Assembly (NCBI GenBank): GCA_902577625.1
Contig: CACGZX010000002.1
Span: 1 to 58,841 of the forward strand
Direction: 5' to 3'
DNA length: 58,841 nucleotides
From: an uncultured Pelagibacteraceae bacterium
GTDB taxonomy: Bacteria > Pseudomonadota > Alphaproteobacteria > Pelagibacterales > Pelagibacteraceae
Under the pieces are notes generated by a model. That model was not told where the DNA came from. It saw only the letters and a program-made list of their open reading frames with translations, and searched no databases. A program made the translations under genes and the position numbers. Below, piece by piece: positions 1 to 9,626 of the stretch (position 1 is the first letter of the stretch; every line of letters starts with the position of its first letter).

Positions 1-2
1 TA

Positions 3-734
3 ATTAGATCTAAAATTGAAGTAGCTGTTGGAATGCAAAAGTTTCAAGCTAGAGAAATAGCATTTGGACTAAAAATAGAACCTAATTTAATAGCAAGAGC
101 GGCAGATACAATTATTGGATGTTATAGAGCATTTAGCGAGTTAGATGCAACTATGGTTGAAGTAAACCCATTAGTAATATCAAATCAAGATCAAATATTA
201 GCTTTAGATTGTAAAATGAGCTTTGATAACAATGCTTTATTCAGAAGAAATCAAGTTTCTGAATTAAGGGACAAAACTCAAGAGAACCCCAGTGAAGTAT
301 ATGCATCCGATAGAGGTCTTAATTACGTTAGCCTTGATGGAAATATTGGGAATATAATTAATGGCGCAGGTCTAGCAATGGCTTCAATGGATATGATTAA
401 GTTGGCAGGTGGTGAACCAGCAAACTTCTTAGATGTTGGTGGAGGAGCTACACCTGAAAAAATAGTTAAAGCTTTTAAATTAATTTCAATGGATGAGAAA
501 GTTAAAGTTATACTTGTAAATATTTTTGCAGGTATAAATAGATGTGATTGGGTCGCTGAAGGCATAGTTCAAGCATTAGAGAAAATAGATATAAAAGTTC
601 CAATAGTAATAAGATTAGCTGGAACAAATGTTGAAAAAGGAAACAAAATATTAAAAGAAAGTAAAATAAAATACATTGAAGCAAACACTCTAGAGGATGC
701 TGCAAATAAGGCTGTTAAAGCATTAGGTAATTAA
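3..734 (+). CDS. mtkA: Malate-CoA ligase (malate thiokinase) beta subunit, 5'-truncated by window edge
   Basis: Listed ORF starts at 33, but the frame is open to the window edge (IRSKIEVAVG before MQKFQ). Succinyl-CoA synthetase beta-like C-terminus (NGAGLAMASMDMIKLAGGEPANFLDVGGGATPEKI, LVNIFAGINRCDWVAEGI). CKMSFDNNALFRR and the paired MtkB-like alpha subunit favour Mtk over SucC. Confidence 0.85.
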   Translation: MRSKIEVAVGMQKFQAREIAFGLKIEPNLIARAADTIIGCYRAFSELDATMVEVNPLVISNQDQILALDCKMSFDNNALFRRNQVSELRDKTQENPSEVYASDRGLNYVSLDGNIGNIINGAGLAMASMDMIKLAGGEPANFLDVGGGATPEKIVKAFKLISMDEKVKVILVNIFAGINRCDWVAEGIVQALEKIDIKVPIVIRLAGTNVEKGNKILKESKIKYIEANTLEDAANKAVKALGN

Positions 735-736
735 AA

Positions 737-1627
737 ATGTCTGTATTAATAGATAAAAAAACAAAAATAATAGTACAAGGTTTCACTGGGAAAATGGGAA
801 GTTTCCATGCAGAAGAAATGATCAAATATGGCACTAATGTAGTTGGAGGAGTTACACCTGGAAAAGGTGGAATGAAACATCTTAACCTTCCTGTATTTAA
901 TACAGTTAAAGAAGCAGTCAAAAATACAGGTGCATCAGCATCAATATTATTTGTTCCACCAGCTTTCGCGGCAGACTCAGCAATGGAAGCTGCTGATGCT
1001 GGAATTAAAACATGTGTTGCAATAGTAGACGGAATACCTTCTCACGATATGATCAAAATTAAACGTTATATGAGAAGATATTCAAGAACTGAAAAAATGA
1101 CTTTAGTAGGACCTAATTGTGCTGGAGTGATTAGTCCTGGAAAAGCAATGTTAGGTATTATGCCGGGTCATATATATAAAGAAGGAAAAATTGGAATAAT
1201 TGGAAGGTCTGGTACATTAGGATATGAGGCAGCACAACAATTAAAAAATTTAAACATTGGTGTTTCAACAAGTGTTGGTATTGGAGGTGATCCAATTAAC
1301 GGAAGTTCATTTAAAGATATTTTAGAAAAATTTGAGCAAGACGATGAAACAGAAGCAGTTTTAATGATTGGCGAAATAGGAGGACCACAAGAAGTAGCTG
1401 CAGGAAAATTTGCAAAAGAAAATATGAAGAAACCAGTTATAGCTTATATTGCAGGTTTGACAGCGCCAAAGGGAAGAGTAATGGGTCATGCGGGCGCAAT
1501 AGTATCAGCTTATGGAGAAAGTGCTGTTGAGAAAGTTGAGCTTTTAAAAGAATGTGGAGTTATTATTTCTAAAAACCCATCAGTTATGGGTGAAACTGTA
1601 AAGTTAGCTTTAAATAGTAAAACTTAA
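737..1627 (+). CDS. mtkB: Malate-CoA ligase alpha subunit
   Basis: SSVLIDKKT-like start (MSVLIDKKTKIIVQGFTGKMGSFHAEEMI), RYMRRY, VGPNCAGVISPGKAMLGIMPGHIY, GRSGTLGYEAA, GHAGAIVSAYGESA; resembles methylotroph MtkB. Confidence 0.85.
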   Translation: MSVLIDKKTKIIVQGFTGKMGSFHAEEMIKYGTNVVGGVTPGKGGMKHLNLPVFNTVKEAVKNTGASASILFVPPAFAADSAMEAADAGIKTCVAIVDGIPSHDMIKIKRYMRRYSRTEKMTLVGPNCAGVISPGKAMLGIMPGHIYKEGKIGIIGRSGTLGYEAAQQLKNLNIGVSTSVGIGGDPINGSSFKDILEKFEQDDETEAVLMIGEIGGPQEVAAGKFAKENMKKPVIAYIAGLTAPKGRVMGHAGAIVSAYGESAVEKVELLKECGVIISKNPSVMGETVKLALNSKT

Positions 1628-1629
1628 AA

Positions 1630-1648
1630 TATAAACAAATAGTTTATA
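1630..1648 (+). other. Small inverted repeat between mtkB and ppc
   Basis: TATAAAC-AAATA-GTTTATA, 7-bp perfect stem, 5-nt loop. Confidence 0.4.
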
Positions 1649-1652
1649 CCAA

Positions 1653-4343
1653 ATGATAAAAAGAGATCTCTATTACGAACGTATACCTACAAAATCTTTA
1701 AGAGACGATGTTAGGTATTTGGGAAATATTTTAGGGAGAGTAATAAAAAAACAAGAGGGAGAAAGTTTTTTTAATTTAGTAGAGAGAATAAGACTACTAT
1801 CAAAAGCAAACATTAAAAATAAAAATAATAAAAATAGATTCAATAAAATTACTTCAGAAATTCAAAGACTTAAACCAATTAAAATATTTAAATTAGCAAG
1901 AGCATTTAATCATTTTATGAATTTTATTAATCTTAGCGAATCCATAGATGCCTCTAGAAAATTAGATGAATTTGAAAATTCTGACTTGAAAGATAAACAT
2001 AATAATATTTTCATTGAGGAAATTTTTGAAAAGCTTTTTAAAAATAAAAAAATCAGACCTCAAAAAATTTATAATATTGCAAAAAATCTTCAAATTGGAA
2101 TAGTTCTTACAGCTCATCCAACTGAAGTTAAAAGAAGAACTTTAATACAAAAATACCACAAAATAACTGAGATAATGGACCAAAGAAATCTTTTGAAGGA
2201 CAAGCCATCACGATTAAAAATCTTAGATAAAAAGCTTTATGATGAGTTTACAATTATTTGGAATACTGATGATTTAAAAAGATTTAAACCTACACCTGCT
2301 GAGGAAGCAAGGTGGGGATTAGCAGTAATCGAAGACAGTCTTTGGGAAACAATTCCAAAAGTTTATAGAAGATTAAATGCTATTTTTATAAAACATATGG
2401 GAAGAGGTTTGCCTAAAAATTTTAATCCAATTGAATTTGGATCTTGGATGGGAGGAGATAGGGATGGCAATCCAAATGTAACAGCAACTATAACTAAAGA
2501 AGTAATACTTTTATCAAGATGGGAAGCAGCAAAACTTTATGAGAAAGAATTAACAAAATTAATTAGAGGACTTTCAATGGAAAAATGTTCAAAAAGAATT
2601 CTAAAAACTACTGGAAAAACTTTTGAACCTTATAGAGTTTATTTAAGACCATTAAGAGACCAAATAAGAAAAACACATAGATTAATAGAAAGACATTTAG
2701 TAGCAAAAAAACCATTAGATCAAAAAAAACTTTTATCTTCTAAAGAGGAAATTCTAAAACCTTTGAGGGTCGTACGAGAGTCGTTAGAACAAAACCAAAG
2801 TGAAAATATTGCGAGTAGTGATTTGCTTGATTTAATGAGACGAGCTAAATGTTTTGGTATAAATCTAGCAAAATTAGACATAAGACAAGAGTCATCAAGA
2901 CATTCACAGCTATTAGCAGAATATGTTAAGAAAAAAAATAATTCAAATTATTTAAATTGGGATGAAAATAAAAAAATTAAATATTTAATAAATAAAATGA
3001 AGAAAAATAGAAAAAGTTTCAAAAATTTTAATTTTAAAAATAAAGAAAATAATGAAGTTTGGTCAACTTTTAAAATTTTAGCTGATGAACCTTCAGAATG
3101 TTTAGGAGCTTATGTAATTTCAATGACTTCGGCAGCATCTGATGTTTTGGAAGTTTATTTAATGCAAATGCAGGCAAATATTAAAAGTAAATTAAGAGTA
3201 GTTCCACTTTTTGAAACTTTGCAAGATTTAAAAAATGCAAAATCTATTATGGAAAAACTTTTTTCATTAGGTTGGTATAGAAAATTAATCAAAAACAAAC
3301 AAGAAATTATGATTGGTTATTCTGATTCAAGTAAAGATGCTGGAAAATTATCTGCTAGTTGGCATCAATACAAACTTCAAGAAGAAATTTTAATTATTGC
3401 AAAAAAATACAAAATTGATCTTACTTTTTTCCATGGCAGGGGTGGTTCAGCAGGAAGAGGTGGTGGCCCAATTCAGGCAACGATGAGATCACAACCTCCA
3501 AATTCTGTTTATGGTCGTATTAGAATTACTGATCAAGGAGAGATGATCCAACAAAAATATGGTTATGAACCTTTAGCTAAATATAATTTATGTAGTTACA
3601 TAGGATCTGTAATGCAGGCTACTCTAAACCCGCCCCCACAACCTAAGGAAAGTTGGAGAAAATTAATAGAAGAAATGACAAAAATTTCTACATTAGCTTA
3701 TAGAAAAAATATAAATGAGAACTCAGATTTTATAAGATATTTTAAAACTGTTACACCTCACTTAGCACTTGGAAAATTATCAATAGGATCACGACCTTCT
3801 AAAAGAAAAAATGTAGATAACATTCAAAGTTTAAGAGCAATACCTTGGGTGTTTGCTTGGACACAAATAAGATTAATGCTGCCAGCTTGGCTAGGAACTG
3901 GCGATGCATTAAAATATTCATCAGTTAAAAATTACAAAAATATTATTACAGATATGGAAAAAAATTGGCCATTTTTTAATTCTACAATGGATATTTTAGA
4001 TATGGTTATTTCAAAAGTTGACCCGGAAATATCAGAAGTTTACGAAAATAGCCTTGCTGATAAAAAATTAAGAGAAGTAGGTGATAAACTTAGGGCAGAG
4101 TTTGCTATAATTAAAAAATTAAATAAATACATAACTCCAAGAGAAATAATTAACCAAAGAAAAAAATTTAGAACAACTGTCTTAGTTAGAAACATTTATT
4201 CTGAAGTTTTAAACATACTACAAGCCGTGGTTATGAACAAAATATCAAAGAAAAAATTTAAATCTAAGGATAAGAAATATCTTAATGATGCAATGATGAC
4301 ATCAATAGCCGGCATTTCCGCAGCAATGAAGAATACTGGTTAA
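1653..4343 (+). CDS. ppc: Phosphoenolpyruvate carboxylase
   Basis: 896 aa; VLTAHPTEVKRRT, GSWMGGDRDGNPNVTA, FHGRGGSAGRGGGP, GEMIQQKYG. Confidence 0.95.
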   Translation: MIKRDLYYERIPTKSLRDDVRYLGNILGRVIKKQEGESFFNLVERIRLLSKANIKNKNNKNRFNKITSEIQRLKPIKIFKLARAFNHFMNFINLSESIDASRKLDEFENSDLKDKHNNIFIEEIFEKLFKNKKIRPQKIYNIAKNLQIGIVLTAHPTEVKRRTLIQKYHKITEIMDQRNLLKDKPSRLKILDKKLYDEFTIIWNTDDLKRFKPTPAEEARWGLAVIEDSLWETIPKVYRRLNAIFIKHMGRGLPKNFNPIEFGSWMGGDRDGNPNVTATITKEVILLSRWEAAKLYEKELTKLIRGLSMEKCSKRILKTTGKTFEPYRVYLRPLRDQIRKTHRLIERHLVAKKPLDQKKLLSSKEEILKPLRVVRESLEQNQSENIASSDLLDLMRRAKCFGINLAKLDIRQESSRHSQLLAEYVKKKNNSNYLNWDENKKIKYLINKMKKNRKSFKNFNFKNKENNEVWSTFKILADEPSECLGAYVISMTSAASDVLEVYLMQMQANIKSKLRVVPLFETLQDLKNAKSIMEKLFSLGWYRKLIKNKQEIMIGYSDSSKDAGKLSASWHQYKLQEEILIIAKKYKIDLTFFHGRGGSAGRGGGPIQATMRSQPPNSVYGRIRITDQGEMIQQKYGYEPLAKYNLCSYIGSVMQATLNPPPQPKESWRKLIEEMTKISTLAYRKNINENSDFIRYFKTVTPHLALGKLSIGSRPSKRKNVDNIQSLRAIPWVFAWTQIRLMLPAWLGTGDALKYSSVKNYKNIITDMEKNWPFFNSTMDILDMVISKVDPEISEVYENSLADKKLREVGDKLRAEFAIIKKLNKYITPREIINQRKKFRTTVLVRNIYSEVLNILQAVVMNKISKKKFKSKDKKYLNDAMMTSIAGISAAMKNTG

Positions 4344-4687
4344 AGGGATATTTCTCTTAACTTTTTAAGATAATTTTCAAACTCTTCTACAAAACTTTCA
4401 GTTGGTTTTATATTTTTTTTTCTTTGATCTTCTTGAGCTTTTTCTAAATAAAAAAAACCTTTTTCACATGCTTCGTTAATAATTAATGCAGATTTTGGTC
4501 TAGAAGTTTTAAATAGTTTTGTTTTTAATTCTTCAACAGTAATTGGCAAGTTTTGTTTGTAGTATGCCATAATTAAAAGCATCATATGATAGTGCGAAGG
4601 TGATTTTCTAAAAAAATAATTACTTGAACGATGTGATTGTTTCATCTGCTCTTCCCAAAAATCTAATAAATTTTTTGTACTTTTCAT
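4340..4687 (-). CDS. MarR-like winged-helix regulator (putative)
   Basis: 115 aa with HTH-like pattern (ITVEELKTKLFKTSRPKSALIINEACEKGFFYLEKAQEDQRKKNIKPT). Seven nt downstream of tdm on the same strand. Confidence 0.5.
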   Translation of the reverse strand: MKSTKNLLDFWEEQMKQSHRSSNYFFRKSPSHYHMMLLIMAYYKQNLPITVEELKTKLFKTSRPKSALIINEACEKGFFYLEKAQEDQRKKNIKPTESFVEEFENYLKKLREISL

Positions 4688-4693
4688 AATTAT

Positions 4694-7033
4694 TTAAGAT
4701 CTTACTCTAGATTTAGTTGGATCGTAATGAGGAAAAGGAACTATTTTTGCAGGAATTCTTTTTTGATGTCCATCTATTTTCCCAACTTCGACTTCAGTTT
4801 CTAATTCTGAATGACCAATATCTATTCTACATAGTGCAATATTTTTATTTAAAGTTGGAGAGATACATCCACTAGTTATCACACCAACTTGAGATCTACC
4901 AATATGAACACAATCTCCATGATTTGCTTTTTCTTTTCCAGTAAGCTCAAGACCTACAAGTTTTTTTTGAGGATTTTCTTTTCTTTTAATTAAACTTTCT
5001 TTACCAATAAAATCATCTGTTTTAGTTTTTAATGGAACTGTAAAACCTACGCCAGCTTCAAATGGATCAACTTGACCATCAAATTCATTTCCAAATAATA
5101 TTAATCCTGCTTCGATCCTTAATAAATCTAGCGCACCAAAACCAGCGGGTATAATCCCTTCATCTTTTCCAGCTTCCATAACTTTATCCCATACCTTAGG
5201 AGCATCAGATGGATGACACCAAATTTCATAACCTAGCTCACCTGTGTAGCCAGTTCTCGAAACAATTAAAGGAATACCATTCAAATCTTCAACTCTGCAT
5301 ATAGTGAATCTAAACCACTGCAGTTCAGAAATAGTTGGCTGAGTTGGTGGCGTAAATATAAATTTTTCAAGAATTTTTCTACTATTTGGACCTTGTAAAG
5401 AGATGTTATTAATTTGATCTGTTGAATTTTTTATTAAAACTTTATAATTTTTTTTCTTTGCCTGCTCTTTTAACCATTCTCCAGCATATTCATCACCACA
5501 TACCCACCTAAAGCCATGATCACTCAATTTTAATAATGTTCCATCATCAAACATGAAACCATTTTCATAACACATTGAAGAATAAACCACTTGACCAACT
5601 GAAAGTTTTTTTATATTTCTTGTTAAAGTATAATTCATTAACTCTTCAGCATCAGGTCCTAAGATTTCAAACTTTCTTAGAGAAGATAAATCAATAACAA
5701 CTGATTTTTCTCTACAAGCTGTGTATTCATTGATTACACCATGTTTTGTATAATCATTTGGTAACCAGAAGCCTCTAGCATCAACAAAATTTCTCGTAAG
5801 TTTTGAAGTTCTTTCGTAAAAGCCAGTATTCCTAGTTAACTTTGTTTCTGAGTCTGTTTTCATTCTAAATGCAAAAGATTTTGTAAATTCTTTTTTTTTA
5901 TCATAAGTTCTAACAAAAATATCAGTTGGATTCCATGAATTACAAGCATCAATGTCACTTGGACAAGCTGTTGTTCCGCAAGTTAAATCTTTTAGAGCTC
6001 TAAATGTTACATAGTCACCAGGTCTAGCGAAAGATTCATCTGATAATACTGAATTTAAGCCTCCTGTCGATGTATTAAAAAAAAGGTTTATTGCATGCCA
6101 GCCTCTTTTTTTTTGAACTCCAAACTTTTCCATAGAGGCATTTAAATTATCAGAGCAATTTGGATGTCCAAAATATCCAGCATCTTCATAATATTTAGAT
6201 GTACAGGCTAAATTAAAGGTATCATGTTTTCCCACTGTATCTCTAATTACCTCAACCAAAGGTTCATGATCAGTATCATAAAATTTTGAAAATAATCCTG
6301 GTCCAGGAAAAGTACTTGCCATAAAAGTTCTTGTTGTTTGCCAATCCAAACCTTTTTCAATTCTTTTATCTAATTTTGCTGTGTCAAATGCTACAAAATC
6401 AGAACATTGCCTTCCCGTTGGTGAAATAACCTGAATGTAATCACCTTCTTTTACCTGAAAAGAAACTGCTGTTGCTCTATCGATATTTGTCTCACTAAGC
6501 GGATCAAACATCGGATCAGGAATTACATGGTGTTCTTTATCTTTTGTAATTTTAGCTCTTTTAACAAAAATAGTTAAATCGGTTGGAGGATTTTGTTCAT
6601 GAATTAACATTTCGGTACCAGGAGCAGAAAAGATACAATAACATTTATCTTTTGATTTTATTTTTACTTTTTCACCCCAACTTGTTTCTTTATCAAAAAT
6701 AATTGAAGCTTTAGATTTTGAAATATCTAAATTTCTTTTTTTTAGTTGTCGAAGCGCAATTAGAGAACTCTCATCTTTTTTTGAAAGTATTTTTTTAATT
6801 TCAGAGGAATCTTTATTTTCTTTTAAATTTAAAATTGCTGGTTCTGATTTTCCTTCTTTGTTGAAAACTGATATCTCACATATCTGATTTCCTTCATTAT
6901 TTATAACTTCTATTTCATCATCTGGAAGAATTTGAATACCGGTGAGACCACCACCATTTACTATATATCTTTCAACTCCAGGTGGTAGTACATTTAGTCC
7001 CGGTTCTTTTATATTAGCACTTGTATTTAGCAT
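4694..7033 (-). CDS. tdm: Trimethylamine-N-oxide demethylase (DUF1989-GcvT fusion)
   Basis: 779 aa. Central DUF1989-type region (GRQCSDFVAFD, FNLACTSKYYEDAGYFGHPNCSDN, DLTCGTTACPSDIDACN), C-terminal GcvT-type region (RTGYTGELGYEIW, GFGALDLLRIEAGLILFGNEFDGQVDPFEAGVGFTV). Divergent from a TmoX-like gene. Confidence 0.85.
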   Translation of the reverse strand: MLNTSANIKEPGLNVLPPGVERYIVNGGGLTGIQILPDDEIEVINNEGNQICEISVFNKEGKSEPAILNLKENKDSSEIKKILSKKDESSLIALRQLKKRNLDISKSKASIIFDKETSWGEKVKIKSKDKCYCIFSAPGTEMLIHEQNPPTDLTIFVKRAKITKDKEHHVIPDPMFDPLSETNIDRATAVSFQVKEGDYIQVISPTGRQCSDFVAFDTAKLDKRIEKGLDWQTTRTFMASTFPGPGLFSKFYDTDHEPLVEVIRDTVGKHDTFNLACTSKYYEDAGYFGHPNCSDNLNASMEKFGVQKKRGWHAINLFFNTSTGGLNSVLSDESFARPGDYVTFRALKDLTCGTTACPSDIDACNSWNPTDIFVRTYDKKKEFTKSFAFRMKTDSETKLTRNTGFYERTSKLTRNFVDARGFWLPNDYTKHGVINEYTACREKSVVIDLSSLRKFEILGPDAEELMNYTLTRNIKKLSVGQVVYSSMCYENGFMFDDGTLLKLSDHGFRWVCGDEYAGEWLKEQAKKKNYKVLIKNSTDQINNISLQGPNSRKILEKFIFTPPTQPTISELQWFRFTICRVEDLNGIPLIVSRTGYTGELGYEIWCHPSDAPKVWDKVMEAGKDEGIIPAGFGALDLLRIEAGLILFGNEFDGQVDPFEAGVGFTVPLKTKTDDFIGKESLIKRKENPQKKLVGLELTGKEKANHGDCVHIGRSQVGVITSGCISPTLNKNIALCRIDIGHSELETEVEVGKIDGHQKRIPAKIVPFPHYDPTKSRVRS

Positions 7034-7073
7034 TTTTTAAAGCCTACAACGAACATAATATATCTAACAGTTA

Positions 7074-7104
7074 TTGACTATACATTTAATTAAGCAGATA
7101 CTAT
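7074..7104 (+). promoter_or_regulatory. Putative sigma70-type promoter for tmoX
   Basis: TTGACT (7074-7079) with GATACT/TACTAT about 17-19 nt downstream. Confidence 0.4.
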
Positions 7105-7109
7105 GCGTA

Positions 7110-7121
7110 CTTAATATTAAG
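7110..7121. promoter_or_regulatory. 12-bp perfect palindrome in the tdm/tmoX divergent region
   Basis: CTTAATATTAAG just upstream of the GGAAAGGGG ribosome-binding site of the gene at 7136. Confidence 0.3.
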
Positions 7122-7135
7122 GAAAGGGGAAAAAA

Positions 7136-8083
7136 ATGAGAAAAATAATATCTCTTTTATCTGCTATAGTTATTTCAGTAGTTTCATTTACTGGCATAGC
7201 AAATTCTGCAGATAGTAAGAAACCTATCGTTATCCCGACACACAATTGGTCAAGTCAAATTGTAATGGCTTACGTAATTGGTGGAATTATGGAAAGTATG
7301 GGAAATAACGTTAAATATGTAAACGCTGACTCACAAGCAGTTTATGAATCAATTCGAATTGGTGATGTAACTATATCTCACGAAGTTTGGGAATCTGCTT
7401 TTGGTAAATCATTTACTACAGCTTTAGACAAAGGTGGTTTGCTTGACTGGGGTGATCATGAAGCAAGAACTCTTGAGGATATGGGATATCCAAATTGGGT
7501 TGCTGAAAAAGGTTTATGCCCAGGTCTACCAGACTGGACTGCTTTAAAAAATCCTGACTGTGCAAAAAACTTCACAACACCTGATTCACCAGACGGAAAA
7601 GGAAGAATGTTAGAAGGTCCACAAACTTGGCATGGTGATTTAATTCCACAAAGAGTTGATGCATTAGGCTTAGGTGACCTTTGGTGGGTTAAATTTGCTG
7701 GAAGTGCAGATGCACTTTGGGCAGAATTAGCAGCAGCTAAAAAAGAAGGAAGAGGAACTATCATCTTTAACTGGACACCAAACTTTACAGATGGTGCTGG
7801 TTTTACATTTATAGACTTCCCTCCATACACAGCTGGTTGTAGACCAGAAGATGGTGGAGACGGTAAATGTGGTTCGCCAGATGGTTATTTGAAAAAAGCA
7901 GTTAACGCTGATTTTCCAAAAACTCATCCAAAAGCAGCTGCGATGTTCAAAAAATTGTCATTCTCTACAAGTCAAATTGGTGCAATGGCAGCTTTAGTTG
8001 ACGTTGACAAAATGACTCACGAAGATGCAGCTAAAAAATGGTTAGCTGATAATAAGAGTGTTTGGCAAGCTTTTACTAAATAA
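7136..8083 (+). CDS. tmoX: TMAO/betaine ABC transporter substrate-binding protein (TmoX/OpuAC-type)
   Basis: Signal peptide; IVIPTHNWSSQIVMAYVIGGIMESMGNNVKYV, SHEVWESAFGKSF, EGRGTIIFNWTPNFTD; next to tdm. Confidence 0.8.
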   Translation: MRKIISLLSAIVISVVSFTGIANSADSKKPIVIPTHNWSSQIVMAYVIGGIMESMGNNVKYVNADSQAVYESIRIGDVTISHEVWESAFGKSFTTALDKGGLLDWGDHEARTLEDMGYPNWVAEKGLCPGLPDWTALKNPDCAKNFTTPDSPDGKGRMLEGPQTWHGDLIPQRVDALGLGDLWWVKFAGSADALWAELAAAKKEGRGTIIFNWTPNFTDGAGFTFIDFPPYTAGCRPEDGGDGKCGSPDGYLKKAVNADFPKTHPKAAAMFKKLSFSTSQIGAMAALVDVDKMTHEDAAKKWLADNKSVWQAFTK

Positions 8084-8107
8084 AGGTTAAAGTTAATAAT
8101 TATAAAG

Positions 8108-8139
8108 TCTCCCCCAACAATGTTGGGGGGGATTTTTTT
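8108..8139 (+). terminator. Rho-independent terminator after tmoX
   Basis: TCTCCCCCAAC...GTTGGGGGGGA stem followed by TTTTTTT. Confidence 0.9.
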
Positions 8140-8184
8140 ATTTTAACTTTAGAAAAATGGTTACTTAAAGTTTAATTTAATCTA

Positions 8185-8646
8185 ATGATAAAATATTTTT
8201 TTTATATATCGCTTAGCTTGCTATTTTTAAATTCAGCCTTTGCAAAAGATGTGGATATCCAAGAGGATATTAATCTTAGTTTTGTATGTGATTTAGAAAA
8301 AAAAATACTTAAAAATTCTGAATACAATTATCAAACTTTTCTAGCCAAAGATTTAGATGATAAGGATTTAGATAAATTCGATATTGAGGCAAAAAAACCA
8401 GAAACACTTTTGATTAGTGGATTGTCTTTATTTCTTTCAGATACAGAAAAATTAAATGTTAAAATAGTAAATAAAGATGTTGTTTTATTTAAAGCAATTG
8501 ACCAAAAAAAAAATTACTCAGAGTCTGGTATTATAAATAGAAAATCAGGCGAATTAGTTCATGAAATTACAAGAAATATAAAAAGTGAAAACGCAGAAAA
8601 AGATATTTCTTTTTATTCATGCAGAAAAATAGACACAAATGTCTGA
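8185..8646 (+). CDS. Secreted hypothetical protein
   Basis: 153 aa, N-terminal signal peptide-like sequence. Confidence 0.6.
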   Translation: MIKYFFYISLSLLFLNSAFAKDVDIQEDINLSFVCDLEKKILKNSEYNYQTFLAKDLDDKDLDKFDIEAKKPETLLISGLSLFLSDTEKLNVKIVNKDVVLFKAIDQKKNYSESGIINRKSGELVHEITRNIKSENAEKDISFYSCRKIDTNV

Positions 8647-8681
8647 TTTTTTTTTTAATTAATTTTGTGTAAAGTATTGTT

Positions 8682-9059
8682 ATGAAAAAAATTATTATTA
8701 GCATAATTTTTAGTTTTTTAATTACATCTGAAGTTCTATCTCGTAGCACTGGATGTAAGGAGGGAAATTGCGAAAATGGTTACGGTAAGTGGGTTTATAC
8801 AGATAAAACAACTTATGAAGGTGAATGGGTAAACACAAAAAAACATGGTCAAGGAACAGAAACTTGGCCTAATGGATATATTTATAAAGGCGAATTTAAA
8901 AACAGCGAGTGGAGTGGGCAAGGTACTTTAACTTTTCCAAATGGCGCAACTTATGTTGGAGAATGGGCCAATGGTTTTATGAATGGGAAAGGAACTTTTA
9001 CTTGGTCTGATGGTAAAGAAAAAACAGGCACCTGGGTTAATGGAAAATTACAAGAATAG
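8682..9059 (+). CDS. MORN-repeat protein
   Basis: Signal peptide plus about 4 repeats (TYEGEWVNTKKHGQGTETWPNG, IYKGEFKNSEWSGQGTLTFPNG, TYVGEWANGFMNGKGTFTWSDG). Confidence 0.9.
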   Translation: MKKIIISIIFSFLITSEVLSRSTGCKEGNCENGYGKWVYTDKTTYEGEWVNTKKHGQGTETWPNGYIYKGEFKNSEWSGQGTLTFPNGATYVGEWANGFMNGKGTFTWSDGKEKTGTWVNGKLQE

Positions 9060-9067
9060 TTAAAATA

Positions 9068-9619
9068 ATGATAAAAAATAATTATATAAATAAATTAAAA
9101 GAGTTGCCCGAAGCAACAAAGCAATTTGGAGGTCTTCTTATCTTAACACTTATTATAATTTTATCTTTTGGTATTTTAAATATTTATTGGGGAGGAGGAG
9201 ATGAATTAATTAAAAAAATGAAACTAGAAGAAGAAAGAATTGCAGAAGAAAAAAAACTTAATGCACTTATATCCCAACTTCCATCAGGTATTCTAGTAAC
9301 ATTTGATGGAACAGATAATTTTAGATTGACTGATGAACTATATGAAGCAGTTTGTAATGCAACAAAACTTCTTCCTCAACGTGCTATAATGGCTGCTCAT
9401 TTTTTAAATTATGAAGCTTACGAACTATATACTATCAATGGTAATAAAATTGATGAAACGTATGTTAAATGGGATAAAGAGAAAAATAAATGTTTTGCTG
9501 GTTACACTGTAAGTGGCGCGAATGTAGGAGTAAATAGAACTGCAAATGTAAGTGGAGAGGTTTTAAGTTTTTTAAGCACCGGAATTGATACAAGGGTTTA
9601 TTTTATTAAAAATTTTTAA
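9068..9619 (+). CDS. Membrane-anchored hypothetical protein
   Basis: 183 aa, one N-terminal TM segment (GGLLILTLIIILSFGILNIYWG). Confidence 0.6.
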   Translation: MIKNNYINKLKELPEATKQFGGLLILTLIIILSFGILNIYWGGGDELIKKMKLEEERIAEEKKLNALISQLPSGILVTFDGTDNFRLTDELYEAVCNATKLLPQRAIMAAHFLNYEAYELYTINGNKIDETYVKWDKEKNKCFAGYTVSGANVGVNRTANVSGEVLSFLSTGIDTRVYFIKNF

Positions 9620-9626
9620 GGAGGAA

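Noticed and set aside
323-565. Minus-strand ORF opposite mtkA (and similar antisense ORFs such as 7456-7830, 24636-24995, 32768-33139, 51590-51925, 58264-58470)
   Set aside because: Each lies antisense to a well-supported CDS, has low-complexity or signal-free composition and no recognisable family; treated as shadow ORFs.
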